From Hoskinsella mucinilytica (lineage in GTDB: Bacteria > Bacillota_I > Bacilli_A > Erysipelotrichales > Erysipelotrichaceae), in assembly GCF_045223415.1 (NCBI RefSeq), contig NZ_JBEQZJ010000017.1, positions 13,205 through 77,204 of the forward strand: DNA of 64,000 bases. Direction: 5' to 3'. This document shows positions 53,869 through 61,936 of this stretch, one piece after another; within the stretch, counting starts at the first letter, position 1, and every line of letters begins with the position of its first letter. The notes under the pieces are model-generated. The model was not told where the DNA came from and did no database searches. It worked only from the letters and a program-made list of their open reading frames with translations. The translations under genes were made by a program, and so were the position numbers.

Positions 53869-53912
53869 CTCCTAAGAATTAATTGCAGGTTCGATTCCTG
53901 CTGAGGGTGCCA
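53869..53912 (+). other. 3' fragment of tRNA-Arg(CCT): attachment site (attR)
   Basis: The sequence begins with a tRNA anticodon loop, CTCCTAA (anticodon CCT), then nine bases, a T-arm GCAGG-TTCGATT-CCTGC (53885-53901), an acceptor strand TGAGGGT, G and CCA (53910-53912). The 5' half of the tRNA (D-arm, acceptor 5' strand) is missing. The T-arm and anticodon segments closely match known tRNA-Arg(CCU), such as Escherichia coli argW, a frequent integration site. This marks the right end of an element that integrated into the 3' part of this gene; the intact copy should lie next to the integrase, left of the window. Confidence 0.8.
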
Positions 53913-53926
53913 TATAAAAAGGTTTA

Positions 53927-53960
53927 GACACTTCACATCATGTTGTAAGGTGTCTTTTTT
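53927..53960 (+). terminator. Terminator of the original tRNA gene
   Basis: GACACTT (53927-53933) pairs with AAGGTGTC (53947-53954) and is followed by six T. It lies 15 bases past the tRNA CCA and is therefore original chromosomal sequence, which supports placing the ICE end at the tRNA fragment. Confidence 0.75.
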
Positions 53961-53972
53961 CTATTTATTTGG

Positions 53973-54140
53973 TTGACACTTCTTTGTTTTGAACTATCTA
54001 TATGAAACACACTATAATATTAGTTGTTGTGACCCAAATATCGTATTTCAGATATAGAAAGGATATAGGTCCGCATCCATCTGCACATCCAACCTCAGGC
54101 GATCAGAAACCTATATCCATAATATACCATAAATATTTAT
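53973..54140 (-). repeat. Diverged second copy of the pcfB leader element
   Basis: This interval aligns by eye over about 150 bases with 26380-26590: CTTTGTTTTGAA, ATAGAAAGGATATAGG, ATCTGCACATCCAACCTCA, ATCAGAAACCTATATCC and AATATACCAT are shared. The main hairpin (GGATATAGG/CCTATATCC) is intact, but the terminator hairpin is damaged and the 16-bp palindrome is missing. It lies outside the tRNA junction, with no pcfB gene beside it. It is a relic of another mobile element or a dispersed structured element. Confidence 0.8.
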
Positions 54141-54175
54141 ACTTTTTTGATAGATCAACAGAATTATGTTTTAAA

Positions 54176-54435
54176 TCATTTCGCAATATAACCTACTGTT
54201 TTACGTTCACCTTTCTTTAGAATCAAATCTAAAGCGATTAACTTATTCAAATATCGATCCAAACTAGTCAAAGGAATTTTTGTTTTTTCAAAGATTTTTT
54301 TCTATTTAAATTAGGAAATTCTTTCAATACATTTAAAACAATCTGTTCTTTTTCACTTAATGTGTATTCTAATGCCCCATTTAATGCCCTATTTTCTTCT
54401 TTCACAACCCATAATTTAAGATTCGTCATTCTCAT
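54176..54435 (-). pseudogene. C-terminal remnant of an AAA_4/RecG-like transcriptional regulator, frameshifted
   Basis: Two frames make up one winged-helix end: first LNGALEYTLSEKEQIVLNVL and KEFPNLNRKK, then after a frameshift KTKIPLTSLDRYLNKLIALD and LILKKGERKTVGYIAK to a stop at 54176. This resembles the C-terminal winged helix of divergent AAA_4-domain regulators. The N-terminal part is absent, replaced by the flavin-reductase remnant on the other strand. The gene is dead. Confidence 0.6.
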
Positions 54436-54453
54436 TTCTTGATTCTCACTTAA

Positions 54454-54783
54454 CTTGGTATTGAGTCAGGCAATAGAGTTGCTAATAAATTTGAAAATAG
54501 TGGTTTAACTGCAACAAAATCTGAAAACGTAGATGCACCCATTATTAACGAATTTCCACTTTGTTTAGAATGTGAATTCATAGAATATCAAAATGAAGAA
54601 TATGGCTGTGGCGTTATTGGTAAAGTCGTAGGTGTAACTGCAGATGAACGCATTATGATTGATAATCAAATTGATATGTCCTTAGTTAATGCTATTGCCT
54701 TTGATCCTTATACACATGGTTACTATAAAGTGGGTGAAAGAGTAGGTGAAGCATTTAAAGACGGTTTGCAACTCAAAAAATAA
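54454..54783 (+). pseudogene. C-terminal fragment of a flavin reductase-like (flavoredoxin) gene
   Basis: The frame opens after a stop at 54451-54453 without a start codon and encodes GIESGNRVANKFENSGLTAT, ENVDAPIINEFPLCLECEFI, GCGVIGKVVGVTADERIM and AFDPYTHGYYKVGERVGEAF. These are the second half of flavin reductase-like/flavoredoxin proteins (FMN-binding split barrel). The first half is missing, so the gene was truncated, probably when the regulator remnant was joined to it. Confidence 0.85.
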
Positions 54784-54794
54784 TTTAATACACT

Positions 54795-54824
54795 ATAAGG
54801 TTTCTCATTTTTGAGAAACCTTAT
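54795..54824. terminator. Bidirectional terminator
   Basis: Perfect 13-bp arms ATAAGGTTTCTCA (54795-54807) and TGAGAAACCTTAT (54812-54824) with a four-base loop, between the flavin-reductase remnant and the convergent CPBP gene. Confidence 0.85.
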
Positions 54825-54879
54825 TTATAACAAATTCTTATTTATTCTACTCTTTATTCCATCTGCAAATTGGAATGTG

Positions 54880-55611
54880 TTACTTTTTGCTATTAAATTT
54901 AACAACAATAGTAGAAACTATAATTTCTATTAGAACCAGAATGATAATCTGAGGCATTTTACTACCTACCAAAATAGCAACTGCCATAGAGTCAATTAAA
55001 ATATGTGCTATTATACATGGCAATACCCCTTTTGAATACTCTTTTATAGCACCAAACATAAAAGTATTTCCTAATATCATCAGATAAAAAATGAGATAAT
55101 TGCTTGAACCTGCTGTTATCCATGGAAGCCTATAAACAGGAATGTGCCATAAAAACCAAATAATCGATATAATCAACATCTTCACTGTAAAAGACTTTAT
55201 TTCAAGTTTTGGTTGTAGATACCATCGCCATCCACATTCTTCAAGACCACCTTGTAAAATTGTCCAAGGTAAATATGAAAGAATCATTACAAATGTTCCA
55301 CCAGTAAATGTTACATTGTCAAGAGCTATGGAAACTCCATAATATATTGAAACACTACCAATAGCCATTAGATAGACGAAAAGATTTTCTTTTTGAAGAA
55401 ACATTTTCTTCATTACAGAATCCACTTGGTCTAATTTAGCAAATATGATGGCTACAATCATTGGCGTCAGATTCATGAATATAAATAATATTGTAGAGCC
55501 TATACTAGTTCCATCGGAAAAAAGAATGAATAATATCTGTCCGATTATAAATGTTATTAGCAATGTCAAAGCTGAATAAGCCAAAGCCCTTTTTGTATTC
55601 TTCTGTTCCAT
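54880..55611 (-). CDS. CPBP-family intramembrane glutamic endopeptidase
   Basis: A 243-residue protein with about eight membrane segments. The CPBP/Abi motifs are GLEECGWRWYLQP (EExxxR), FLWHIPVYRL (FxxxH) and HILIDS. Family members are homologous to eukaryotic Rce1 CAAX proteases and in Bacillota often act in bacteriocin maturation or immunity. I use the ATG at 55611, after GGAGGAATAT; a GTG at 55623 lies in the ribosome site. It is adjacent to the racemase gene. No bacteriocin gene is seen close by. Confidence 0.9.
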   Translation of the reverse strand: MEQKNTKRALAYSALTLLITFIIGQILFILFSDGTSIGSTILFIFMNLTPMIVAIIFAKLDQVDSVMKKMFLQKENLFVYLMAIGSVSIYYGVSIALDNVTFTGGTFVMILSYLPWTILQGGLEECGWRWYLQPKLEIKSFTVKMLIISIIWFLWHIPVYRLPWITAGSSNYLIFYLMILGNTFMFGAIKEYSKGVLPCIIAHILIDSMAVAILVGSKMPQIIILVLIEIIVSTIVVKFNSKK

Positions 55612-55664
55612 ATATTCCTCCACAATTTCTAATTGATGAGATGATTGGTTGAGACTATTATTTC

Positions 55665-56357
55665 TTAGTTACCCAGCGCTATCTCAGCTGCCTTTTTTGC
55701 ATGTATAAGGGTAGTATCATATACTGGAAGTGAAGAATCCGCTTGGTGAATGAGTAACCCGATTTCAGTACAGCCAAGAATAACACCGGTAGCGCCTTTT
55801 TTCTTTAGGCTCTCTATTATTTTTTTGAATTTTATACGTGACTCCTCCTTTATAATCCCTAAACAAAGTTCATGGAAAATTATATCATTAATAACATCAA
55901 TATCAGTGTCATCTGGAATAATAACGTCTATTCCCCTATCGATTAACTTCTTTTTATAAAAATCTTGTGTCATTGTATACTTTGTACCAAGTAAGCCAAC
56001 TTTTTCAATTTGATTCATTTGAAGTTCATCTGCTGTAGCATCAGCAATATGAATGATAGGGATATCGATCATTGAGGAAATTTGTGGTACCACTTTATGC
56101 ATCGTATTGGTACAAATCAAAATGAAATCTGCTCCGGCAGCTTCTAAGTTCTGTGCAGCCTTACCGAGAATATCGCCACTTTTTTTCCAATTTCCACTTG
56201 ATTGACATTTCTCAATTTCATCAAATTCAACACTGTAAAGAATGATTTTTGCAGAATGAAGACCTCCAAGTTTATTTTTAACTTCTTCGTTGATAATCTG
56301 GTAATATGGAACAGTACTTTCCCAACTCATTCCACCTAGCAATCCAATTGTTTTCAT
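55665..56357 (-). CDS. Aspartate/glutamate racemase family protein
   Basis: A 230-residue enzyme that starts MKTIGLLGGMSWESTVPYYQ. The two catalytic cysteines are in LICTNTMHK and VILGCTEIGLL, as in Asp/Glu/hydantoin racemases of the aspartate racemase group (PLP-independent). It probably makes D-aspartate or a related D-amino acid, used for peptidoglycan cross-bridges. A ribosome site GGGAGAAATTAAACT precedes it. Substrate cannot be set from the sequence. Confidence 0.9.
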   Translation of the reverse strand: MKTIGLLGGMSWESTVPYYQIINEEVKNKLGGLHSAKIILYSVEFDEIEKCQSSGNWKKSGDILGKAAQNLEAAGADFILICTNTMHKVVPQISSMIDIPIIHIADATADELQMNQIEKVGLLGTKYTMTQDFYKKKLIDRGIDVIIPDDTDIDVINDIIFHELCLGIIKEESRIKFKKIIESLKKKGATGVILGCTEIGLLIHQADSSLPVYDTTLIHAKKAAEIALGN

Positions 56358-56457
56358 AGTTTAATTTCTCCCTTTTTTTTACAAATCCACTTAAAAAATT
56401 CTGATAAATCTAGTGAATGAAAAATTATCGCTATACTCATTTTATTTTTGATACAGA

Positions 56458-57156
56458 CTATCTATATCCATAAATGGTATACACTCCATTTTCTAATTCA
56501 TACGGTATTGAATATTTTTTTAGGATTTCAATAAATTCCTTTTCACAATCATACCATACTTTCTTTTTCACCAACAGTCCACCATCCTCCATAAAAAAGC
56601 GTGGTCTAACTTTTAACCATTCCATTGCTTTATAATTTAAGAAATTAAAACTTTCCTCATCCAAACTGTAGAAGCAATTTGGTCCTTCATTTTTAATAAG
56701 ATGTTGGACATACTCTTCTAAAATATAGTTATTGTCATCAAAAAGCGTTTTATATTCGTATGGGGGAACAAATGGCATTTCATTGAGCATCCCTACTCGC
56801 AATTCTTGCCATTTTGTATTATTCATAAAGCTCACTAAATTCCTTTTGGTGATGATATCCAAAATCATCTCTTTTTCGGTTTTCTTTGTTTTGTATCTTC
56901 CAGCAGAAATATCCTTTGCGAATCTTTCTACCCAGATCAAAAGCTGATGATCAAGCTTTTTGAATCTTTGACGAGTGAATATATATCCATCACGCTCAAT
57001 AGTTAATAAATACATCCAATCTTTTTGTAATTTTAAGCGTACTCCATCAGGCCAATAAACAGATAATATACCATCATTTTGTCTTATACCACTGCCAAAA
57101 TCTATATCATTGAAACCTGTATTTGGTAATGTTTTTCCATTAGTCTCCATATTCAT
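56458..57156 (-). CDS. DUF6678-like protein with N-terminal extension, 232 aa
   Basis: The N-terminal half (GILSVYWPDGVRLKLQKDWM, YLLTIERDGYIFTRQRFKKL) is of unknown type. The C-terminal half, from NLVSFMNNTKWQELRVGMLN through EMPFVPPYEYKTL to the end, resembles DUF6678 proteins. The start at 57156 follows AGGATGTGTG; an earlier in-frame ATG at 57195 has no site. Soluble, no enzyme motif. Function unknown. Confidence 0.55.
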   Translation of the reverse strand: MNMETNGKTLPNTGFNDIDFGSGIRQNDGILSVYWPDGVRLKLQKDWMYLLTIERDGYIFTRQRFKKLDHQLLIWVERFAKDISAGRYKTKKTEKEMILDIITKRNLVSFMNNTKWQELRVGMLNEMPFVPPYEYKTLFDDNNYILEEYVQHLIKNEGPNCFYSLDEESFNFLNYKAMEWLKVRPRFFMEDGGLLVKKKVWYDCEKEFIEILKKYSIPYELENGVYTIYGYR

Positions 57157-57324
57157 CACACATCCTATCTTCGTTTCAAATTCTAACTTGATCAATCACT
57201 AGACTATATTGAAACACAAATGTCTTTCACAAGTTTGACAAATAATAAGAGTGCTGAATCTATCATAATAATACCCCTATCATCTGCTTCGTTTTGTTCA
57301 TATGAATCAAAATACATTTTTTAC

Positions 57325-58158
57325 TCATAACAATCGATCAATAATAGAATAAAAATATTCAAAATAAAGTTCGCCATACACTGGTATTAAAGTATTTTCA
57401 TGTTCAATATACGTATAATAATTTATTGTTCTCCATGGATCCTTGCTCTCTATGATCAATCTATTTCCATTCTCTGAAACATCTAGAGTAGCATTTAACA
57501 CATCTTTATTATAATGTACTTGTTCTATTTTTATATTAGAATCTTCTAAAATACTCAAATCCTGTCCTTCATTATATAGCTCACCAAATCTATCATTTCT
57601 AGAGCCATAATAGGTTAAAAATTCACTTTTTTTCTTAGAATCTAATTTTTCACATTGAACATCAATGATGCAATCTAAAGTAAAAGTATTTCCATCTTTT
57701 TTCTTAACAAGTATTTCATTTGCTTTGAAATCTTCCTTTACCTCAAAAACAATATAAAAATTACCACTTACATGTCCATCCAAATGATATCTATCTTTTA
57801 CATTCTCTACAATGATTTGCGAGATATCGCCTTTATCGATGGATCCTTTCACATTATTTCCATGATTACCAACAATGGTGATCGACTCCACCTCATCATA
57901 AAAATGCTCAACATCCTTTTCGCTTTCTGCAAGAAACTGAATCATCACCTTTAAACTAATAGAATCATCTTTTATCTGTGCAGTTTCTAAGACATCCTCA
58001 AACAAGGCTTGATTCCCTTGAAAATAGAGCGAAGAAGGAAAGAACCTTATCGATTCTTTTTCAAAAACGCTCGATTTTTGATGACATCCTCCTAAAAAAG
58101 TACAGGAAATCATAATTAGTAAACTTAGATATCTTCTTATTATTTTTCGAGTTTCCAT
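57325..58158 (-). CDS. Lipoprotein of unknown function, 277 aa
   Basis: N-terminal signal IRRYLSLLIMISCTFLGGCH with lipobox FLGGC predicts a membrane-anchored lipoprotein. The rest is beta-rich and charged (ISLKVMIQFLAESEKDVEHF, NFYIVFEVKEDFKA), with no family I recognise. It lies alone, with intergenic stretches on both sides. Confidence 0.7.
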   Translation of the reverse strand: METRKIIRRYLSLLIMISCTFLGGCHQKSSVFEKESIRFFPSSLYFQGNQALFEDVLETAQIKDDSISLKVMIQFLAESEKDVEHFYDEVESITIVGNHGNNVKGSIDKGDISQIIVENVKDRYHLDGHVSGNFYIVFEVKEDFKANEILVKKKDGNTFTLDCIIDVQCEKLDSKKKSEFLTYYGSRNDRFGELYNEGQDLSILEDSNIKIEQVHYNKDVLNATLDVSENGNRLIIESKDPWRTINYYTYIEHENTLIPVYGELYFEYFYSIIDRLL

Positions 58159-58546
58159 TATGTTAATTTCCTTCCCTAGTCTATCTTATAAAATTTTGAC
58201 TACAACTTTATGTATGCTACAAGCATATGTTTAACCATACCTTCAAATAACATATTATTTATCACTTGTAGATTGCTAGTATCCCTTCAGTTTCTTCACT
58301 ATTTCTGATATCAGTATATCCTAATTTTATTTACCATCCATTGACTTTTATTCTCATAATGAGCTACCTGTCTTTATTATAGATACATCACAATACTTAG
58401 TCAATGGTATCTATTTGTGATGAGATGCTTTTAATATTTACAAGAGTAAAATAGTAAATTCCACACCTATCCATTTACATTCCTTATTATCTATAAAAAA
58501 CGTGTGATTTATAGAAGTTATATGCTATGATAATAAAGAGATCCTA
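58159..58546. other. Intergenic region (388 bp), no gene seen
   Basis: AT-rich, with stops in all frames. It should hold the promoter of the divergent genes at 57325-58158 and 58562-58864; TATGATAATAAAG near 58521-58536 is a possible -10 region for the latter. No other structure is seen. Confidence 0.4.
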
Positions 58547-58561
58547 TTGGAGGTGATTATC

Positions 58562-58864
58562 ATTAAACGTATAAAAAAATTCAAAATAGTAGCTTTTGTT
58601 ATTTTTATTTTTCTATCAATGATAATTGTTCTTAATGTTTTGAAACATAATGAATACAAAGCTGTATCAAAAGATCTTTATCAAGGTTACATTCTTGTTT
58701 CAACTGATAATCAAGATATTACAAATGAATTCCGTAATAAATACATTGAGTTTTATAGGAACAAAGAATACAAAAAGATTTATGAAGCCTTAAACAAAAC
58801 TGAATATGAGATGGTCTATGATAATCAAAACAATAAAATCAAAGTTTTTGATAGTTTAAATTAA
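58562..58864 (+). CDS. Small membrane-anchored protein, about 100 aa, probable non-ATG start
   Basis: A basic N-terminus (IKRIKKFK) is followed by one membrane helix (IVAFVIFIFLSMIIVLNVL) and a charged extracellular part. A perfect Shine-Dalgarno GGAGGTGAT (58549-58557) lies just before ATC-ATT codons; no ATG or GTG stands at the right distance, so the start is probably ATT at 58562, or TTG/GTG inside the ribosome site (58547, 58553). ATT starts are rare and known mainly from autoregulated genes. Function unknown. Confidence 0.5.
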   Translation: MKRIKKFKIVAFVIFIFLSMIIVLNVLKHNEYKAVSKDLYQGYILVSTDNQDITNEFRNKYIEFYRNKEYKKIYEALNKTEYEMVYDNQNNKIKVFDSLN

Positions 58865-59133
58865 GCTCGATTGTTTTTAGACATCACGTCAGTATTGGAA
58901 TGTAAGTTAGATACCATTTGTTTCTGATACGAATACTTAAACTAAATTGTCAACGCTTTATTAGAAAGCCTGGCAATTTTTTATTATATTAATATCAAAT
59001 CTCTCATAGCTCTACTTTACAGGTCATACAAAGTAATACATCATTATGTTTATATTATGATATTTTCATTTATTTGACTTACATCTTACCTCTTTCACCT
59101 ATACTTGCAGTTTGCCAACCTTCCTTAAAAAAA
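58865..59133. other. Intergenic region (269 bp), no gene seen
   Basis: Convergent tail region of the genes at 58562-58864 and 59134-59406. AT-rich, no clear hairpin with T-run was found by eye. Confidence 0.3.
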
Positions 59134-59406
59134 TCAATCATTTCTGTTTATAATCGTATCTTCATCAAAATTCAAACATGAATTATCCCTTAGTGCTAAT
59201 CCAAATGCTGATCTTCTATTTATTTCCATTACTTTATCCGTATCCTTCCGAGCTTCAAAAGTGTCATACTCTTCTTTTGATATTATGTGATATTCAGGAA
59301 TACCAACAGCACCTGTAAGAAATTCCATAGCATAAAGCTTATCTGAAAACTTTCCAACAGACATCCAATCACCTAATTTTAAACATTTATAATCTTTATA
59401 ATTCAT
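59134..59406 (-). CDS. Hypothetical protein, 90 aa
   Basis: A soluble 90-residue protein (LKLGDWMSVGKFSDKLYAME, VGIPEYHIISKEEYDTFEAR) with no membrane segment or known motif. TAGAGGTGAAAT precedes the ATG. It follows the 134-residue hypothetical gene by 31 bases on the same strand, so the two are probably co-transcribed. Confidence 0.55.
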   Translation of the reverse strand: MNYKDYKCLKLGDWMSVGKFSDKLYAMEFLTGAVGIPEYHIISKEEYDTFEARKDTDKVMEINRRSAFGLALRDNSCLNFDEDTIINRND

Positions 59407-59436
59407 ATTTCACCTCTAGAAAAACTTATGAAATCA

Positions 59437-59841
59437 TTACTTCTTCCACTCAATCATTCTTGCTAATTCTGCTACTTCATTAGATGAATGAAATACAATC
59501 TTTTTCTCTTTTATTGCTTTATCGGTCAATTGAATCAATTGAAAAATATCTTTATCCACATCCACATAATGATAATATCTTGCTTCTGGAAATATCATCC
59601 AAGGAGAGAAACTATTCTCCTCTAGGTTCTTTACAGTTAAGGTAAGAAATCCTCGTTCGCATTCCAATATAATTTTATATTGATATGGTACGTAATGATA
59701 TTCTAGATAAAAAACGCACATCTGTACAGGTCCCCAATAGTTAACAAGTACAATATCTCCCTTAAAGATCTTGATCATTGTTTTATGGCATTGTTTCATT
59801 CCCTCAATGCTTTTAGATTCACCTTCTAACAATAGTTCCAT
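59437..59841 (-). CDS. Hypothetical protein, 134 aa
   Basis: A soluble, beta-rich protein containing VLVNYWGPVQMCVFYLEYHY and ILECERGFLTLTVKNLEENS; no family recognised. GGAGGTCAAA lies before the ATG at 59841, and an in-frame ATG at 59853 overlaps that site. It probably shares a transcript with the 90-residue gene downstream. Confidence 0.55.
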   Translation of the reverse strand: MELLLEGESKSIEGMKQCHKTMIKIFKGDIVLVNYWGPVQMCVFYLEYHYVPYQYKIILECERGFLTLTVKNLEENSFSPWMIFPEARYYHYVDVDKDIFQLIQLTDKAIKEKKIVFHSSNEVAELARMIEWKK

Positions 59842-59944
59842 TTTGACCTCCATAACCTTTATAAATTACATCATTATCCTATTTACCATCTTCTTGTAAC
59901 ATAACATAATTGACAACGGATGATATTATAGAAAATTGAAATGC

Positions 59945-59992
59945 GATAATTCATTCTTTTCTAAAATAGATAATTCATTCTTTTCTAAAATA
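59945..59992. repeat. Tandem duplication of a 24-bp unit
   Basis: Two perfect copies of a 24-bp unit (starts GATAATTCATTCTTTTC; 59945-59968 and 59969-59992) in the non-coding region before the hypothetical genes. Likely replication slippage; the surrounding 300 bases (59854-60153) hold no gene. Confidence 0.85.
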
Positions 59993-60153
59993 TAAGTTAA
60001 CGAAATAAATTTAATTCTTCTATCATTACGTTATCTTATACAATAACATGATCATATGCAATATGCTTCCCTATCACTCCCATTAACTCATCAATAAACC
60101 GGAAGTTGTTTACTGTGTGATAAGCCTATAACCTTATCTGTCTAAGAAAGTTG

Positions 60154-60591
60154 TTAAAACCATTTACACTTCATAGTAAAATTATCAGCATCATGAAATC
60201 CTGCTTTCCCATAGTATTTCTCATGCATCTGATCTTTGACAGCCTGTAACTCTATTCCAGCACCACCTTTTTCTTTTACTCTTTTTTCAAGCTCTGATAG
60301 TAACATAGTACCATAACCTTTATTTTGCTCACTATGTGAAATCACGATTTCTTCTAACGTATATGCTATAAGATCATCGTATTGTTTAAAATATCCTATC
60401 ACAAACCCGATTACCTTATCATCGCAATCTTTCATGATAAGCGCATAATTATCATCAATACTAAATAACTGCCGTATACGTTTTCCTGCCGTTTTTTCTG
60501 TCCAACAATTTCCCTCATATTCGTTATAATGTTCGATATAAAAGGGAAGAACAAGCCCAATATCATCTTGTAACATTTCACTTACTTTCAT
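60154..60591 (-). CDS. GNAT-family N-acetyltransferase
   Basis: A 145-residue acetyltransferase: the acetyl-CoA loop is SEQNKGYGTMLLSELEKRVK (QxxGxG/A pattern), preceded by LEEIVISHSE and followed by GIELQAVKDQMHEKYYGKAG. The fold and length are those of single-domain GNAT enzymes. AGGAGGTACATATG overlaps the start. Its substrate is unknown. Confidence 0.88.
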   Translation of the reverse strand: MKVSEMLQDDIGLVLPFYIEHYNEYEGNCWTEKTAGKRIRQLFSIDDNYALIMKDCDDKVIGFVIGYFKQYDDLIAYTLEEIVISHSEQNKGYGTMLLSELEKRVKEKGGAGIELQAVKDQMHEKYYGKAGFHDADNFTMKCKWF

Positions 60592-60624
60592 ATGTACCTC
60601 CTGAAATGCAAATTCTTAATTTAA

Positions 60625-61230
60625 TCACTTACTCTCACAAAATTCTCTTATTGCGTTATTTATCCAAATATCACCATTACAAAAACGCCCTTCACCTTTA
60701 TCACACAAATATTCTAGTGCTTCCTTATATTTTTTTTGATGAATCAGTGTAAGTGAAATTCGCAATTCTTCGTGATAAGGAGAATAAGATAAATTTTTAT
60801 AAAAAGCATCCAATTCTACTATTTGTATCGTTTGATAAAAATGTTTTAAATATTCTTCGACATATTTTTCTAATTCCTGTAGATTTCCATTTGGTAATTC
60901 ATCACAACTTTGATATATTTCTACACCACTTACGGTAAATGCACCAATGGCACGTAAACTAAATGGCTCTTTTTTATTGTTTGGCATTTTTAAAAAGTCC
61001 CATAACAAATCATCAATCCATAGAGGTTTAATTTCTTCATTTGTATTACAGATAAATCTTCCATCCGCTGTAAAGCCAACGTTAATAAAACATGTGAAAA
61101 ACTTATCCTCTTTCTGAAACCAGATCATATAATCCTTTTTCTTAAGTTTGTACTTTTTTATTTTTTCTTTCAATATGTTAGGAAGCATTTTATTAAGTTC
61201 TCTTAATTTTCTTTGTTGTTCTCTTGTCAT
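60625..61230 (-). CDS. Hypothetical protein, 201 aa (DUF4304-like?)
   Basis: The N-terminal 80 residues (LPNILKEKIKKYKLKKKDYM, IWFQKEDKFFTCFINVGFTA) recall DUF4304-type proteins found among polymorphic-toxin immunity genes; the match is weak. The C-terminus contains SLTLIHQKKYKEALEYLCDK, a single TPR-like helix pair. Soluble. It precedes the GNAT gene by 33 bases on the same strand. Confidence 0.5.
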   Translation of the reverse strand: MTREQQRKLRELNKMLPNILKEKIKKYKLKKKDYMIWFQKEDKFFTCFINVGFTADGRFICNTNEEIKPLWIDDLLWDFLKMPNNKKEPFSLRAIGAFTVSGVEIYQSCDELPNGNLQELEKYVEEYLKHFYQTIQIVELDAFYKNLSYSPYHEELRISLTLIHQKKYKEALEYLCDKGEGRFCNGDIWINNAIREFCESK

Positions 61231-61289
61231 ATCTATAATATCCTTTCCAATGTGATATTATTTATCTTCATCATATTCTGATATCTATC

Positions 61290-61496
61290 TTATTCAATTG
61301 TAAGCATTATAAAATTGCCATCTTCATAGTTATCTATTCGTTTACCGTCTTCTTCTTTCAGCTCCATTACCTCAGTACTGCCCACATAATATTTCTCTAA
61401 AATATCTTTTGGCAGATATTGAGTCTCTTCATGATCCTAAGTTCAGTAATTAAGTTTTGCATATGTTCCACCAGCAGCAGACTTATATTATACTGT
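61290..61496 (-). pseudogene. Decayed gene fragment of unknown family
   Basis: One frame on the minus strand reads YYKSAAGGTYAKLNY, then two stops, then DHEETQYLPKDILEKYYVGS and EVMELKEEDGKRIDNYEDGN to a stop at 61290. No start codon is available after the stops. It is the tail of a lost gene. The wider region 61231-61667 has no intact gene. Confidence 0.6.
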
Positions 61497-61667
61497 TTAT
61501 ACCTCTACTTCTCTAATTGCATAGCATTGATAATTTTCATTTGATTTTCCTCCATAAACTCTAATAAATCTATGACTCCTTGTAAGTAAAACATTTGATT
61601 TAACTAACCTCATTATGACATTAAATTTCCTAGAATACAATAAGATTAAGGAATTGGAGTGATTTAA

Positions 61668-61877
61668 ATGATAAAGTATGATAGACTTTGGAAAACAATG
61701 AAAACAAAAGGTGTAACACAGTATGATTTGTATACACATTACGATGTAAATCGATCTCAAATAAACAGGTTAAGACACAATAAAAACGTTGAGATATATA
61801 CCATAAATAAACTTTGTAATATACTAAACTGTAAAGTTGAAGATATTATGGAACATTTCTTTGATGATAATACTTAA
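61668..61877 (+). CDS. Small Cro/CI-type HTH regulator
   Basis: A 69-residue protein that is little more than an HTH_26-type DNA-binding domain: MKTKGVTQYDLYTHYDVNRS (helices 1-3), QINRLRHNKNVEIYTINKLC and NILNCKVEDIMEHF. GGAGTGATTTAA precedes the ATG. Such proteins regulate their own operon or a neighbour; the adjacent genes are pseudogenes, so the target is unclear. Confidence 0.88.
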   Translation: MIKYDRLWKTMKTKGVTQYDLYTHYDVNRSQINRLRHNKNVEIYTINKLCNILNCKVEDIMEHFFDDNT

Positions 61878-61936
61878 TACTTAGGTAAAAAAAGCGATCA
61901 AATAATGACCGCCTTATACTTTTAGATGAATATCAA

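Noticed and set aside
59945..59992. The 24-bp tandem repeat as a regulatory array
   Set aside because: Only two perfect copies, no dyad symmetry and no promoter nearby; replication slippage is the simpler explanation.
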